Below are positions 10,678-21,204 of a stretch of DNA of 64,000 bases, one piece after another. The stretch covers positions 744,001-808,000 of the forward strand of contig NC_037599.1 in NCBI RefSeq assembly GCF_003073045.1, written 5' to 3'. The position numbers and the translations under genes were made by a program. The notes under the pieces are model-generated. The model ran no database searches and had not been told where the DNA came from. It saw only the letters and a list, made by a program, of their open reading frames with translations. The first letter of the stretch is position 1; every line of letters begins with the position of its first letter. The DNA comes from Pomacea canaliculata. Its lineage: Eukaryota > Mollusca > Gastropoda > Architaenioglossa > Ampullariidae.

Positions 10678-10778
10678 CCTCGACCTCATCTGGTGTGGCT
10701 TCACCGAACATCGGCCATCCACTGACCCCTCCTGCACCAACCTCCCCCACCCCACCCCCGGCTGACCTGTCTGACGTC
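10678..10778 (+). other. Possible upstream coding part of the CABIT-like exon
   Basis: An acceptor-like GTGGTTACAG ends at 10677. From there the same frame as the gene below is open and reads a Ser/Pro/Thr-rich stretch (TPPAPTSPTPPPADLSDV) up to the ATG at 10779. If the acceptor is used, the real start lies in an exon further upstream that I cannot find, and the protein is longer than 391 residues. Confidence 0.4.
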
Positions 10779-13700
10779 ATGTCGAGGCCGCACGTCAAAA
10801 AGCAGAAGCCCAAGCCCCGGCCTCGGTCACGGCCCCGACTGTTCGTGCCCTCGCCACTTCCGCTGGCGCAGTCAGCAGTGAACGCTCAGTGGAGCCCTCA
10901 ACCCATGGCCCTGGAGGAGCTTCTGATGGACTACTCACTGCCCCAGATACTGCAGTGCCGGACCCCCATCTTGCGGCCTCCTGGTGACAGGTCCACCATG
11001 CCTGTCTCCATGGATACGCCCATTCTGCTCGTCCGCCAGCACAGCGCGCGCTACCTGCTGGCCCGAGTCGTGGACGTGGAGCAGCGAGGCCGAGCTTTCA
11101 CCGAGTCCGGCGAGTCCGTCGTCATTCCGGAGGACTATGAGGGTGAGTAGTGCTTACCCCACACGCACAGGTGGGGTACGTAGTTGTCAAGATGACGATG
11201 TATTAAGGTGGGGAGGCACTAGTTAAGATGATGAAGGTACTAGTTAAAATAGTTAAGATGATGAAGGTACTAGTTAAAATAGTTAAGATGGGAGACATAG
11301 TAAGATGGTCATGTGTTAGTTAAAATGGCGGTTGAAAAGGCAGTAGAGACAGCTTGAGTGTTCTAGAGTCATACTACACACGTTTTGTGAACGCGGGAAA
11401 TTGAGTGATGATGATGATGTTGATGATCCCTTCAACTATGTTTTTGAGGTCATTTTCTCCGCCTCGACTGCCGCACTACAAAAGACAAGTCCCGGGTGCG
11501 CCCTCTGGAAGCTGTCGTCAACAGCGACACGGCGGCATTCGTCAATCTGTCCAACATCACCTCGTACCCAGCGAACTGTGACCCGCGGGACAGGTCGCAC
11601 CTCATCTACACCATGGGCAACGTCTTCCTCGTGAACGACCCAACGCCGCCGTCGTCGTCGACGTCAGAAGTGGCCAGCGAACGCACCGCCCTGTCCTCCG
11701 CTGCCGCCTCCGCCGTGTCTCGCGGCTCCAGGCCCTCCGCGAGCGGCAGGGGGCCCCTGTGCTGTGTCGACGAGCGAGGCACGTCCATTCGGATTCCGAC
11801 CAATCAGGTGAGGCTTCTTTGATCTTTCCAAAGACACTGTTTGTGACCGGGAAGTCGGCTGCTTCAGCATAACGAGCTTTTCATTTAAAAAAAAAAAAAA
11901 AAAAGAGTTTCACCACCCGATATTATTACAACCAGTTTGTCTGTCTGACCGTCAAAGTACGGGGGCTGGGTATGCAGCATACCCCACGTCGATTGACGAT
12001 GTAATTCAACAGCAGACATGTCTGCCACGCTTCAGCTGCTCGGGGCTGCGCAATGCTTTCAAAAAGCAGTCGGAGGCTTTAGAAATCCCTCCCTTCCCCA
12101 CCCACTCACCCCAGTCCTCCAAACCTCCACCCAGCGGGCGTGAGCAGTCCCGTTAGTGGTGCGTCAGCGGCCAGCCAATCGTTCTGGCGATAACGAGTGA
12201 CGTCAGCAGTGTATTATGCCACAATAATGAGAACTCGCATCGGGGAAGCAGCGCTGAGCACAATGGCAAACGTCACGAGTTGTAGAACCTGCGCACCTGA
12301 CCCTCTTGTCTCGCCTCGTTATCCCGTGTTTGTCTCCCTTTGTGGTGAGGCGCCAGGCAACTGGATTGTCTGCAACTATTGACTGCACGCCGTCGTCTGT
12401 GTGTGTGTGTTGTTTGTTGTTTGTGGTTTGTTGTTTGTGGTTTGTTGTTTGTGGTTTGTTGTTTGTGGTTGATAGCGCTGCCAGTAGCGTTACTGTACTG
12501 TAGATGTAGGTATGTTTATTGGATGTTGTTAGGTGCTGTAGATGTAGGTATGTTTATCGCATGTAGTTAGGTGTTGTAGATGTAGGTATGTTTATCGCAT
12601 GTAGTTAGGTGCTGTAGATGTAGGTATGTTTATCGCATGTAGTTAGGTGCTGTAGATGTAGGTATGTGCTGTCTACACACCTAGACAGTTTTTAACTGAA
12701 GTAGCTCAGCTCACCAGAATTTTACAAATACAAGGAAACAGGAAAATCCACCTACGCACGTGTGTGTGATGTCTGTGGAGGACACCCGAGTACCTGGAGA
12801 AAACTCCTAACGGCTAAGCGTCAAACACAACACAAAATGCACAAGACGAGACCTGAACTTTGAACTTTGCCTTTGCCGGCCCTTAATTAGAGACCACAAC
12901 CCACCCCCATTCCCCCACCAAAAAAAAAAAAAAAAAAAAAAAAAAAGAATTTGCTGACTGATGGATTTTGTTGACTGATTGATTTGTTGACTGACTGATT
13001 TGCTGACTGACTGATGCAGAAGGCGGAGGTGGTGGCGGTGAAGAAGAACGTTAACGGCAGCGGGAAGCTGTCCATGAGGGCGGCAGAGATCCTGGCTGTG
13101 GAGAAATTCCCGGTGGTGATCAGGTTTGCCTACGGCGAGCGACCGCTGCGACTAGCTACGGCCACCCGACTCTTCACCCTGCTCGACTCATTTCAGGTAC
13201 CGCCCTTATGTTTCCATAGTTACAGTTGTCAAATAAGTCGAGGTCATGTTGACACCAGAGACGTGTGCAGATAATTTGACAGAACATCCATTATTTTGCC
13301 AAAGTCAAGACACGATCAGTTCCCACACCACCCCAATATTGCAAATAATGATTCTGGGTATTGATTACATGTTTACAAAAGCTAGACTTCATCATCATTA
13401 TTGTCGCATTTGATTATAAGATCATCATCATCATGGTTGTTTGGCTGCGACAATGTCGATGTTACCGTGATATCACGTGTCACACGTGGCTGTCAACGTT
13501 TGCAGGAGACATCTCTGATTGGCTGTGCCATCGACGGCGGCCAAATGACCATGCTGGAGATCCCGCTGATGTCGTCGCTGCAGTTCCAGGTGGCGATGAA
13601 CCGTGACGAGCTGCTGGGCCAGCCAGCCTTGGACAACATCTTCGAGGCGTGTCACGCTAGATGTCCAGCCTTCGCACGTGACATCAAGCTCAAGTACAAG

Positions 13701-13817
13701 TTCGCCCACAGAGTGCAGCGAGGGAGTCCGCGCATGATGAAGCTCCACGAGGACGATCTGCCCAGCGCAACGGTCAGAACCAGGCTTGACGTCACAGAGT
13801 CCTACGTGTACGTGTGA
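10779..13817 (+). CDS. CABIT-domain-like protein, four exons
   Basis: Exons are 10779-11142, 11485-11807, 13020-13196 and 13506-13817. The introns have GT-AG ends and the phases (1, 0, 0) join into one frame of 391 codons and a TGA stop. That agreement is the best evidence for a real gene. Residues 1-42 are basic and proline-rich. From residue 44, LEELLMDYSLPQILQ resembles the start of the CABIT domain of GAREM and THEMIS. VVIPEDYEDKSRVRPLE (about 114-130) fits the CABIT motif of a Pro, an aromatic residue and a short beta strand. AAEILAVEKF (about 248) and LIGCAIDGGQMTMLEIPL (about 292) fit later strands. A Ser/Ala-rich insert lies at about 175-212. GAREM-type proteins are adaptors that link receptors to GRB2 and ERK signalling. 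This one lacks their long proline-rich tail and SAM domain, so its role is unknown. The start codon is the first ATG in frame; an upstream exon is possible. The acceptor of exon 2 (CACTACAAAAG) is weak. Confidence 0.72.
11220..11290. repeat. 30-base tandem repeat in intron 1 of the CABIT-like gene
   Basis: About 2.3 copies of a unit beginning AGTTAAGATGATGAAGGTAC. It lies between exons 1 and 2. Confidence 0.9.
11886..11904. repeat. A-tract in intron 2
   Basis: A run of about 19 A in the second intron of the CABIT-like gene. No retroposon body is recognisable before it. Confidence 0.85.
12410..12472. repeat. 14-base tandem repeat in intron 2
   Basis: About four copies of GTTTGTTGTTTGTG, each differing little. 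Confidence 0.9.
12498..12668. repeat. 37-39-base tandem repeat in intron 2
   Basis: About 4.5 copies of a unit with GCTGTAGATGTAGGTATGTT followed by TATCGCATGTAGTTAG. The first copy differs (TATTGGATGTTGTTAG). Confidence 0.93.
12770..12812. repeat. SINE-like fragment in intron 2
   Basis: GAGTACCTGGAGAAAACTCC (12788-12807) matches the core of the SINE-like copy at 49688-49707 (GAGTACCCGGAGAAAACCCC) at 18 of 20 positions. The preceding GAGGACACCCGAGTACC also resembles the right edge of the window (63983-63999). The rest of the element is not recognisable here. Confidence 0.55.
12919..12946. repeat. Long A-tract in intron 2
   Basis: About 28 consecutive A, preceded by a C-rich stretch. It lies just before the repeat-built 3' splice region of exon 3. 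Confidence 0.9.
12952..13019 (+). promoter_or_regulatory. CTGACTGAT-repeat 3' splice region of exon 3
   Basis: The last 70 bases of intron 2 are a degenerate tandem of TTGACTGATT and GCTGACTGAC, ending TGATGCAG before exon 3 at 13020. CTGAC/CTGAT fits the animal branch-point consensus and occurs several times. A normal pyrimidine tract is missing, so the splice site may depend on the repeat. This is an inference. Confidence 0.4.
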
Positions 13818-14400
13818 CGCCACCGACTGCTTTTGCGTGCACGTGACGTAACAGAACCCCATAGACACGCACGCGCACACCTGACGTCTCCAACGTCTTC
13901 ATGTACGTCTAATGTCGCTGTGTCACACCTGCAAATATGACATCATAGAACGTTGGCGCAGTGACGTCACAGTGGCCCACACGTACTCGTGTGGCGTCAC
14001 TTGTGGTCAAGTCAGGCAGCGGCAGGAATTGTGTGTCAGCGTGGAGACGATGCCGTGAGTTGTCAACGTCCTCACCTCCATCTCCAGTCCCACCACAAGA
14101 CGTTTTCTACCAGTTCCCAGAATGCCACTCTTTTCGAGATGACAGCCGCGGGAGATGACAATGTTACAAACTCTGATCCTTGTGAGGCCCTTCAAAAGCC
14201 CGCCACCAATAAGACGAGCATTCAAACAATAACGGTCAATCACGTGACGACTGTGTGGAAGTGTTGATACATGACGTCATGATGATACACTTCATGCAGT
14301 CTTGTTTCCCTCCATGTTGTCTTCAGTCCGATTGCTACATTCATACAGTCTGAAAGCATCCATTTCATGAAATCCTTACAAACAGTTATAAATAAAATAA
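13818..14400 (+). other. Probable 3' UTR of the CABIT-like gene
   Basis: No frame continues after the TGA at 13815-13817. The first good poly(A) signal on + is AATAAA at 14391-14396, about 575 bases downstream, inside AAATAAAATAAAG. The stretch contains many GACGTCA motifs, which recur across the window. Confidence 0.4.
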
Positions 14401-15049
14401 AGAAATGGACGTTTGGTTCATTTAATCTCGTGAATTCAAAAACACGAGCCCGACTCAGTAACGGTTCAACAGAGCGGGACTGTTGAGGAGGATACATGTC
14501 AGGTGATTACAACCACACCACACAGTCCAAGGGAGAGCAATCCTCTCCGTTCTCAGGGGTTTACACGTGTTGCTTCCCTTGATTCACCAGCGCAGGATGG
14601 TGTCTACATGTGTCACTCGGTCAGTTGGGGGAACACCACTGTCTCGCGCCCTCAGACCCCGTTAGCACCTGGACGACACAGGTAAACGTGTTTACGCCTT
14701 TAGTCTTCTGAAGTCTGCTGGCGGCCTGTGTAAACATTCTTCACATCACCTGAGTGCCGACATCACCTGCAACATGTAACATCACACACCGAGGCTTGAC
14801 AAGGTGACCTGCTCACCTAGCAACATGGCTGCTGGCACCTGAAGGGCGAACACGGAATGTACAAAGTAAGATTGGCGGTTATGTTGTACAGCAAGATAGG
14901 ACAGGCGACTGTGAGACTGTGGTTGTGGTCAGCAGGTGCACCAACATTAATTACAAGTTATTATGTGATTATGTGTACAGAAAACCTGTGTGGTGATATG
15001 ATTAGATAAACACAGTATGATTATGTGTACAAAACAGCTTATGTTGTTG
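14401..15049. other. No gene recognised
   Basis: Unique sequence without a supported exon. The last 100 bases contain degenerate forerunners of the repeat at 15050. Confidence 0.5.
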
Positions 15050-15235
15050 TATGACTATATGTACAGAACAACTTGTCATGTGACTATGTGTACAGAACAA
15101 CTTGTCATGTGACTATGTGTACAGAACAACTTGTCATGTGACTATGTGTACAGAACAACTTGTCATGTGACTATGTGTACAGAACAACTTGTATTGTTAT
15201 GTAACTCTATGTACAGAACAAGCTATGTATGTGTA
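15050..15235. repeat. 29-base tandem repeat
   Basis: Six copies of a unit with TGTGACTATGTGTACAGAAC and AACTTGTCA. The first and last are degenerate. Confidence 0.94.
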
Positions 15236-15408
15236 CATTATTTGACAAATAAACGAGAATCACATGTATACTTGTCTTCAAGCCACGGGGTGAGAGATCA
15301 GGGTGGCTAGAACGACACGAGGTCATTGAAAGGTCATGTGTGAGGGTCTGTACCAGGACAAGAACGAATGAACCAGGTGTGAAGGGTCTGTAACAGAAGC
15401 GTGCTGCC

Positions 15409-15594
15409 GGAGGTCTGTGGAGCTCTGTGGAGGTCTTTGGAGGTCTGTGGAGCTCTGTGGAGGTTTTGGAGGTCTGTGGAGCTCTGTGGAGGTCTTTGGA
15501 GGTCTTTGGAGGTCTGTGGAGGTCTGTGGAGCTCTGTGGAGGTCTTGGAGGTCTGTGGAGCTCTGTGGAGGTCTGTGGAGCTCTGTGGAGTACA
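15409..15594. repeat. 10-base tandem repeat, GTCTGTGGAG type
   Basis: About 18 units of GTCTGTGGAG, CTCTGTGGAG and GTCTTTGGAG. The open frames in it are caused by the repeat. Confidence 0.94.
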
Positions 15595-17220
15595 AAATAC
15601 ATCATCATGAAGGCGGCCCGTTTCCTAGTCGCAATGAGAGAAAGAGAAGAACGGAAGAATCAGGTCTTTCGTGCTAGAAAGGAACACACAGATTCCACAA
15701 CGTGCCTCATCCTGCGGAAAAGACAACCTGGCTTTAAAAAAAAAAAAAAAAAAAGAAAAGGAGAAAGAATCAAACGATATTGCGCCATATTCTTGCTGTT
15801 CGATTTTCTAGGAAGTAAAGGAAGTCGGCGAAATAAGCGATTGTCGAGGGAAATCTTGTGAGGAGGCCGAGTGCTTGAGATGGAAATCAACTCCGTCTCA
15901 TCTGACTCGGCCTCCACGCGGCTGACGTCGTAATGACGTGAAAGATGGCGCCACCGCCTCACGCGCTGTTTTCATGTGCAAAACTCTGTAATCGGCCGTG
16001 CAAAGCCACCGGTCTTCGGGGTGTCGGTCACGTGACGAGTTTGGGCTGTTGTGGCTGTGGGCCGCCAGGGTGCGCGCTGCTTGTTGTCCTGTCGCCCGAC
16101 AAGCCACTCGGCGCCGTCCAGGGCAGACCACTCTGTCTTTCACGCCACCTAGTGTCCCTGGAGTTGTCCTCGACAGATCTCGACATCCGCGAAGACATGG
16201 TATCACTGGTGCCGGCGGCGGTAGTTACTGCTACTTTCCATCAGTCTGTAACACCTGGCGCCCTCTACAATCACGGCACACCTGTGTCTAACCTGGTGAC
16301 AGAGTCCCTGATGCGGTTGTCGCCCTTGTTGCCGTGTAACAACATGGCGGACGTGCTGATGCTCTGATTTTCTCGCTTTTATAATATGGTGTTCTGCTCT
16401 CGTCAGATATTTGCCGTCAGTGCTTGTCAGCCTCTGTTTGAGTTTCGCCTGCTGCTGCACCAAATGTTCACCTGTTGTCACCCATTCTCACCTGCCACAA
16501 ATGGCAGAGACCGACATGATCTTGCCGTCAACCATCGTCTTCAAACAGAAAGAAAAGCATTCATCATCCTCGATAATAACATCATCATTAACGCATTCAT
16601 GTTAAAACATTTACATCATTTCCTGCTGATGAAGATCGATGACCATCCATTAGTTCAGAGGTCACCCCATGAAGTGGCCATCACTGACCTCACCACCTGT
16701 GTGCGGAGTTTTCTGGAAGCTCTGGCCGCTTGCAACCTGCTTCCGTTCACGGAGAAACCAGCAACCGTCGCCTGACTTCGTGGAGTCTGCTCTGTGTGTC
16801 TGTGTGTCTGTGTACGTGCACACGTCAGCAAACATTGGGTCAACTTCCCAAACCACAAATTATTCCAATTCTAGGGCCGCGGGCCCCGAGCCACGTGGTC
16901 CCCGAGCACCGGCGCCGGTGACGACAGACAGGAGGATGCTGGGCAAAGTCTGTGGCGAGATGCTGGAAGATACACGTGTTTCTTTTGTGCGGTCAGATGG
17001 GGCCCAGTGTCACGTGACGTGGCCAAGCTGGCGGGGCTGCAGCGCCCTGCAGTATTCCGGTCACGTAGCGCCATCTATGCTGATTGTTTGCCGAGACTCA
17101 TTCCGTGTGCACCGAGCCTTAGCTGTAGGCAGGCAACGGGCAGCGGACGTACAAGTACAAACAGGCCGTGCACGGGTAGTTGCACTCAAAATTACTGGCT
17201 TTACCCACAGTCACTCGCGT
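15595..17220. other. No gene recognised; A-tract at 15736-15753
   Basis: Mostly unique sequence. Open frames of up to 140 codons at 15945-16367 and of mixed content at 16669-17220 have no family resemblance, no good splice sites and overlap other open frames. An 18-base A-tract is at 15736-15753 and a CG-rich block at 16870-16920. Confidence 0.45.
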
Positions 17221-17360
17221 GTACGCGCACACAAACACACACAACAATGCACGTTCACACACACACACAAACACACACAACAATGCACGTTCACACACAA
17301 ACAGAAAATTGCACGTTCACACACACACAACAATGCACGTTCACACACACAAGACTGCAC
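17221..17360. repeat. CA-rich minisatellite
   Basis: Four degenerate copies containing CAATGCACGTTCACACACAC with CA runs of different length. Confidence 0.9.
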
Positions 17361-18052
17361 GCTCAGTAAACGCAGGCCAAGAGCCGCAACCCTCGGTGCG
17401 AGGTGTGAACGCTCACTGGTTGTCTCATTGGTTGTGTCACTGGTTGTCTCCGCAGTTGGCGGCGTTAATTAACGGTTTGTTTGCACGCGCGGCCTCGAGC
17501 TGTTGTAGCGGGCATCTCTGGCTGCTACTGTAAACCATTTTTGCTCGGGAGGAAGAAGCCAGGGCCTGGCATCCATCAGGAAGCTCGCAGCTGGGAGTCC
17601 AGCATCCTCCACTGCCGTCGATAGTTTGATGCTGGTCGCCATGATGTGCACAGACAAGAAATTAAATTACTCAAGCTTCTTCTGGCATGACAGTGATTCC
17701 ATCATCAACTGCACTTTTCTTATTAAAATGTTGAATGAAAATTTGTTAGTTTAAAAATAAAATCAGGGTTTAAACTATAAAATATTTGTGGTGACAGTGG
17801 AGGATGCGGCAGCTAGCTGACAACCTGCACAACGATGCAAAGATCTGATTGGATGCCTCTACTGGACATCAAAGAAAACAAAAGATGGTCATTTGGAAAG
17901 AACTGCTGGATAAACAATGCTAATCCTGCTGTGACCACGATGAATGCCCTCTACATACACAGAGTTGTCCCCCCGGCACACACACACACTTCTTGTGTTC
18001 TGCGACTTGTCGCACCATCAGCTGTCGGCTTTACACTGAGCCTTGTGGACTG
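17361..18052. other. No gene recognised
   Basis: Contains a triplet of GGTTGTCTCATT-like units near 17418-17455 and otherwise unique sequence without supported features. Confidence 0.5.
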
Positions 18053-18190
18053 GCAGCGGACTACTGGACTAAACACCAACTGTCATATTTACTGGACTAA
18101 ACACCAACTGTCATATTACTGGACTAAACACACACCAACTGTCATATTTACTGGACTAAACACACACCAACTGTCGTTTACTGGACTAAC
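18053..18190. repeat. 28-33-base tandem repeat
   Basis: Four to five copies of a unit with TACTGGACTAAACACCAACT and GTCATATT; two copies have an extra ACAC. Confidence 0.92.
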
Positions 18191-18251
18191 AGCAGTGTCA
18201 AGCTTTCTCAAGTGAAACTGTAAAGGCAAACGGAAGGGAGGAATTTATGAA

Positions 18252-18315
18252 AACAACAACAACAAAGCTACAACAACAAAGCTACAACAACAAAGCTACA
18301 ACAACAAAGCTACCG
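18252..18315. repeat. 15-base tandem repeat, ACAACAACAAAGCT type
   Basis: Four to five copies of ACAACAACAAAGCTAC-like units. Confidence 0.92.
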
Positions 18316-18570
18316 CCACAAACACATTTTGGCGACAGGAAGTAGATACGTGTGGTGGGAGCAGAAGTGAAATGTTTGCAGAAAAAACTGAAAAGTGTTT
18401 GAGAAAGCAGACAAGAGATTGATGGCTTGAGAGTGCTGAACCATCTGACGCCTGTGTCCACACCAACCACCTCCTGGCTGACGACCCTCCGCTAGCACGA
18501 GGTGCTGGTGACGAGGGCATAAACTGAGGCGGAGGCTGGCCGAGCTGTGTGAATGGACGGCAGGCGGGCG

Positions 18571-18616
18571 GGGGACAGGCGGGGGACAGCCGGGGGACAG
18601 GCAGGGGACAGACGGA
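18571..18616. repeat. 11-12-base G-rich tandem repeat
   Basis: Four copies of GCGGGGGACAG and variants (GCCGGGGGACAG, GCAGGGGACAG). Confidence 0.88.
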
Positions 18617-18847
18617 GCTAATTAACAGCCCACTGATCAGCACCCAAGTCAATTCTCGGGGCGGCGCGTGGCTCTCGCGATAAGCGGCGAGACTTGCCCA
18701 CTTCTTGCGCGCTTCTTGATGAGGTCGACATTTTAATGACAACGGAAGATTCAAATCCCCTCCGGGCAACAAATGGAAGTTTGGGAGGAAAGCGAGAGGT
18801 AGCTGTGGTGCACAACGCAACAGATCTCTGTTATACTCTGCAACAAG

Positions 18848-18965
18848 GTCTCCTTCTACCCAGCAACAGTCAGCTGTTAGACCACACAACATCCGGGTAT
18901 ATCAAGGCTCCTTCTACCCAGCAACAGTCAGCTGTTAGACCTCACAGCCACATCCGGGTATGTCA
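18848..18965. repeat. Two-copy tandem duplication
   Basis: A unit of about 57 bases beginning CTCCTTCTACCCAGCAACAG and ending in CATCCGGGTATATCAAGG occurs twice, with small differences. Confidence 0.9.
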
Positions 18966-19295
18966 AGGGCTCTGCACCAATCAACGCAGTTCTGCTACAC
19001 CACGCAACAATGTTTTGTTATCCGCTCAACAACGTGTCATCGTTATATCAATCCGTTTGTTATGCCAGGAACCCCTGATTATACCACAAGACCTTGTTAT
19101 ACGACACATTCGTGCCTTGTTACACCACGAGGTCCCTGCTATAGGAATCTACAGTTCTTTGGTGCGAAAAGGTAAATGAAGTCATGTGACCTGACAGGGC
19201 AGTGAGGGATTAGACTGTGGAAGGGCGGCACCCATCTCCTCTTATTGGTTGCGTTATCTCCCCTAGGAGTCAGGTTGTCCACTCCACAGCTGAGA
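18966..19295. other. No gene recognised
   Basis: Contains short, irregular ACCACG/GTTATAC repeats and no supported exon. Confidence 0.5.
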
Positions 19296-19618
19296 CAACC
19301 GTGGGGATAATAGTGGGGACAACAGTGGGGACAATGGTGGGGACAACAGTGGGGACAATATTGGGGGACAATAGTTGAGACAATAGTGGGGACAACAGCT
19401 GAGACAACTGTGGGGGACAATAGTTGAGACAATAGTGGGGACAACAGTGGGGACAACAGTTGAGACAATAGTGGGGGACAATAGTGGGGACAATAGTTGA
19501 GACAATAGTGGGGACAACAGCTGAGACAACTGTGGGGGACAATAGTTGAGACAATAGTGGGGACAACAGTGGGGACAACAGTTGAGACAATAGTGGGGGA
19601 CAATAGTGGAGACAACAG
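19296..19618. repeat. 12-14-base G-rich minisatellite
   Basis: About 25 units of GTGGGGACAACA, GTGGGGACAATA and GTTGAGACAATA, arranged in a longer repeated pattern of about 120 bases (19359-19478 resembles 19478-19597). GGGG recurs about every 12-15 bases. Confidence 0.95.
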
Positions 19619-21127
19619 AGTTAGTGGCATTTGGCAAAAGTCACTCCTGTGTCCTGTAGGTGCGCGTGCTGGTGACTAAACTGTAATTTGTCTGTTGACT
19701 TACTCTGGCTGTACACTAACGGGTGGCTGCTGCTGACGTCGGGAGGACAAGTCCCTCGGCAGTCTCGTGTCTCATGTATCGTGCTGACAATACTGCTCTC
19801 TCCATGCACCCACTCGCTCACCGCCCACCCGCCCTCCTCGCTGCCTATTTGCACGTCAGTGACCTCATCCTCTCTTGTTTTTGTTTACAGCCGCCGATTG
19901 TCATTTTTGCACTCTCACCAGACCTCACATTTCTCTTTCTTAAGCGCTGGGTGTAGTGCAATGGCGATTGCAGGCGAAGTGGGAGTTGTTGATGTAATGG
20001 CCTTGATGTCACACCTCGCGGATTAGCGGCTGAAACATCTGAAAATGAAGCGAGGTCAGAGGTCAGGTGAGGGGTGCGATGGCTTGCACATCACCAGGAA
20101 TTGGGACGTGGCTGACGCCAAGCGGAAGTGACGTTTCCGCCGCAAATTCCAGCAGATTAGCGCATGCCTGTCGCCGGGCATCACGTGACCGAGAATTTCC
20201 ACCCGCACCAACCCTCCAAGAACGCTGGCTGTGAGTTTTCTCACTTCCTGAATCGGCCGTGAGTCGGGCCACAGCGCGGGGTGGTTGGCGACCCACAGTG
20301 AGGCCATGGCCCTCCATCCCTGGGAGGTTTTTACTGGAGGATGGAGACAACTCTAAAGACAACTCACACACACACACACGCACGCGTACACACAGAGGAA
20401 TAGACAGCAACCTCGCATACAGACGCACTTTCTTTAGGGCCAAGGGACACAACCTCGCTATGCAGAGCGGGAGATAAGCCGGCGGAGATGCGGTGAGCAC
20501 CCTTTCTAGCTGGCCTCGTCCTGACGGATATGCTAGTCACGTGAGAGTCATTACCGGAGAAAATAGGCAATTTGATTGGTCCGCAATCGGAGTAGCCTCC
20601 CTTTGCCCGAAGAGGGTGCGTAACTCGCTTTGGTGTGCTTGAGTTGATGGCGAGGGTTGTGGAGGTGGTGGGCGGTGAGTATGTGGAGGAACAGGGCAGC
20701 CGTTTGTTTAGCGATAGTCACTTCACTTAATGTTGTCTTCTGCCCACAGAAGTCAGGGGACGGCACTCATATTCACCGTTAAAACCTGCAATGCAGCCTG
20801 GGAGTTGCTTTCCCCTGTGTTCATGGCAGTGATGGCGAGGGAGCTGGTGACGAGAGGCGCCACAGTCTTGTGGTCGATGCCTCAAGTGTTTTTCTTGCCA
20901 GTGCTAACACCTGGCGGCGGTACAGGTAGTCAGTCTCTTCCTCCTTTTGAATCGACACATCATCACTTCACTCCCTCCATCATCGATTGTGGGAAGAATG
21001 TTTACTCACATGTCAGGGGCGGTAACTCAGGTCAACGCTTGTCTCCACACCTCCATTGTCACAAACCCGTTAATTTTGTAATCAATGGGATGGGAGGCAG
21101 CCAGGAGAGGGAGAGGTTGAGGAATGG
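19619..21127. other. No gene recognised
   Basis: Unique sequence. Open frames (for example 20063-20500 on - and 20730-21134 on +) have no recognisable domain, and I find no consistent exon set. Confidence 0.45.
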
Positions 21128-21204
21128 CAAGTGAGTGGCAAGTGAGTGGCATGGGGTGTGCGGGTGTGTGGGTGGGTGTGCGGGTGTGTGGGTGGGTGCG
21201 GGCA
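21128..21204. repeat. Short tandem repeats (AAGTGAGTGGC and TGTGCGGGTGTG)
   Basis: Two units of GCAAGTGAGTGG followed by two of about 24 bases with GTGTGCGGGTGTGTGGGTGG. Confidence 0.88.

Noticed and set aside
15207..15861. Frames rich in LHRPP or VCGALWR
   Set aside because: Translation of the 10-base repeat at 15409-15594 on both strands.
18745..18775. GATTCAAATCCCC as a tRNA or pol III B box
   Set aside because: No A box at the right distance and no cloverleaf could be drawn.
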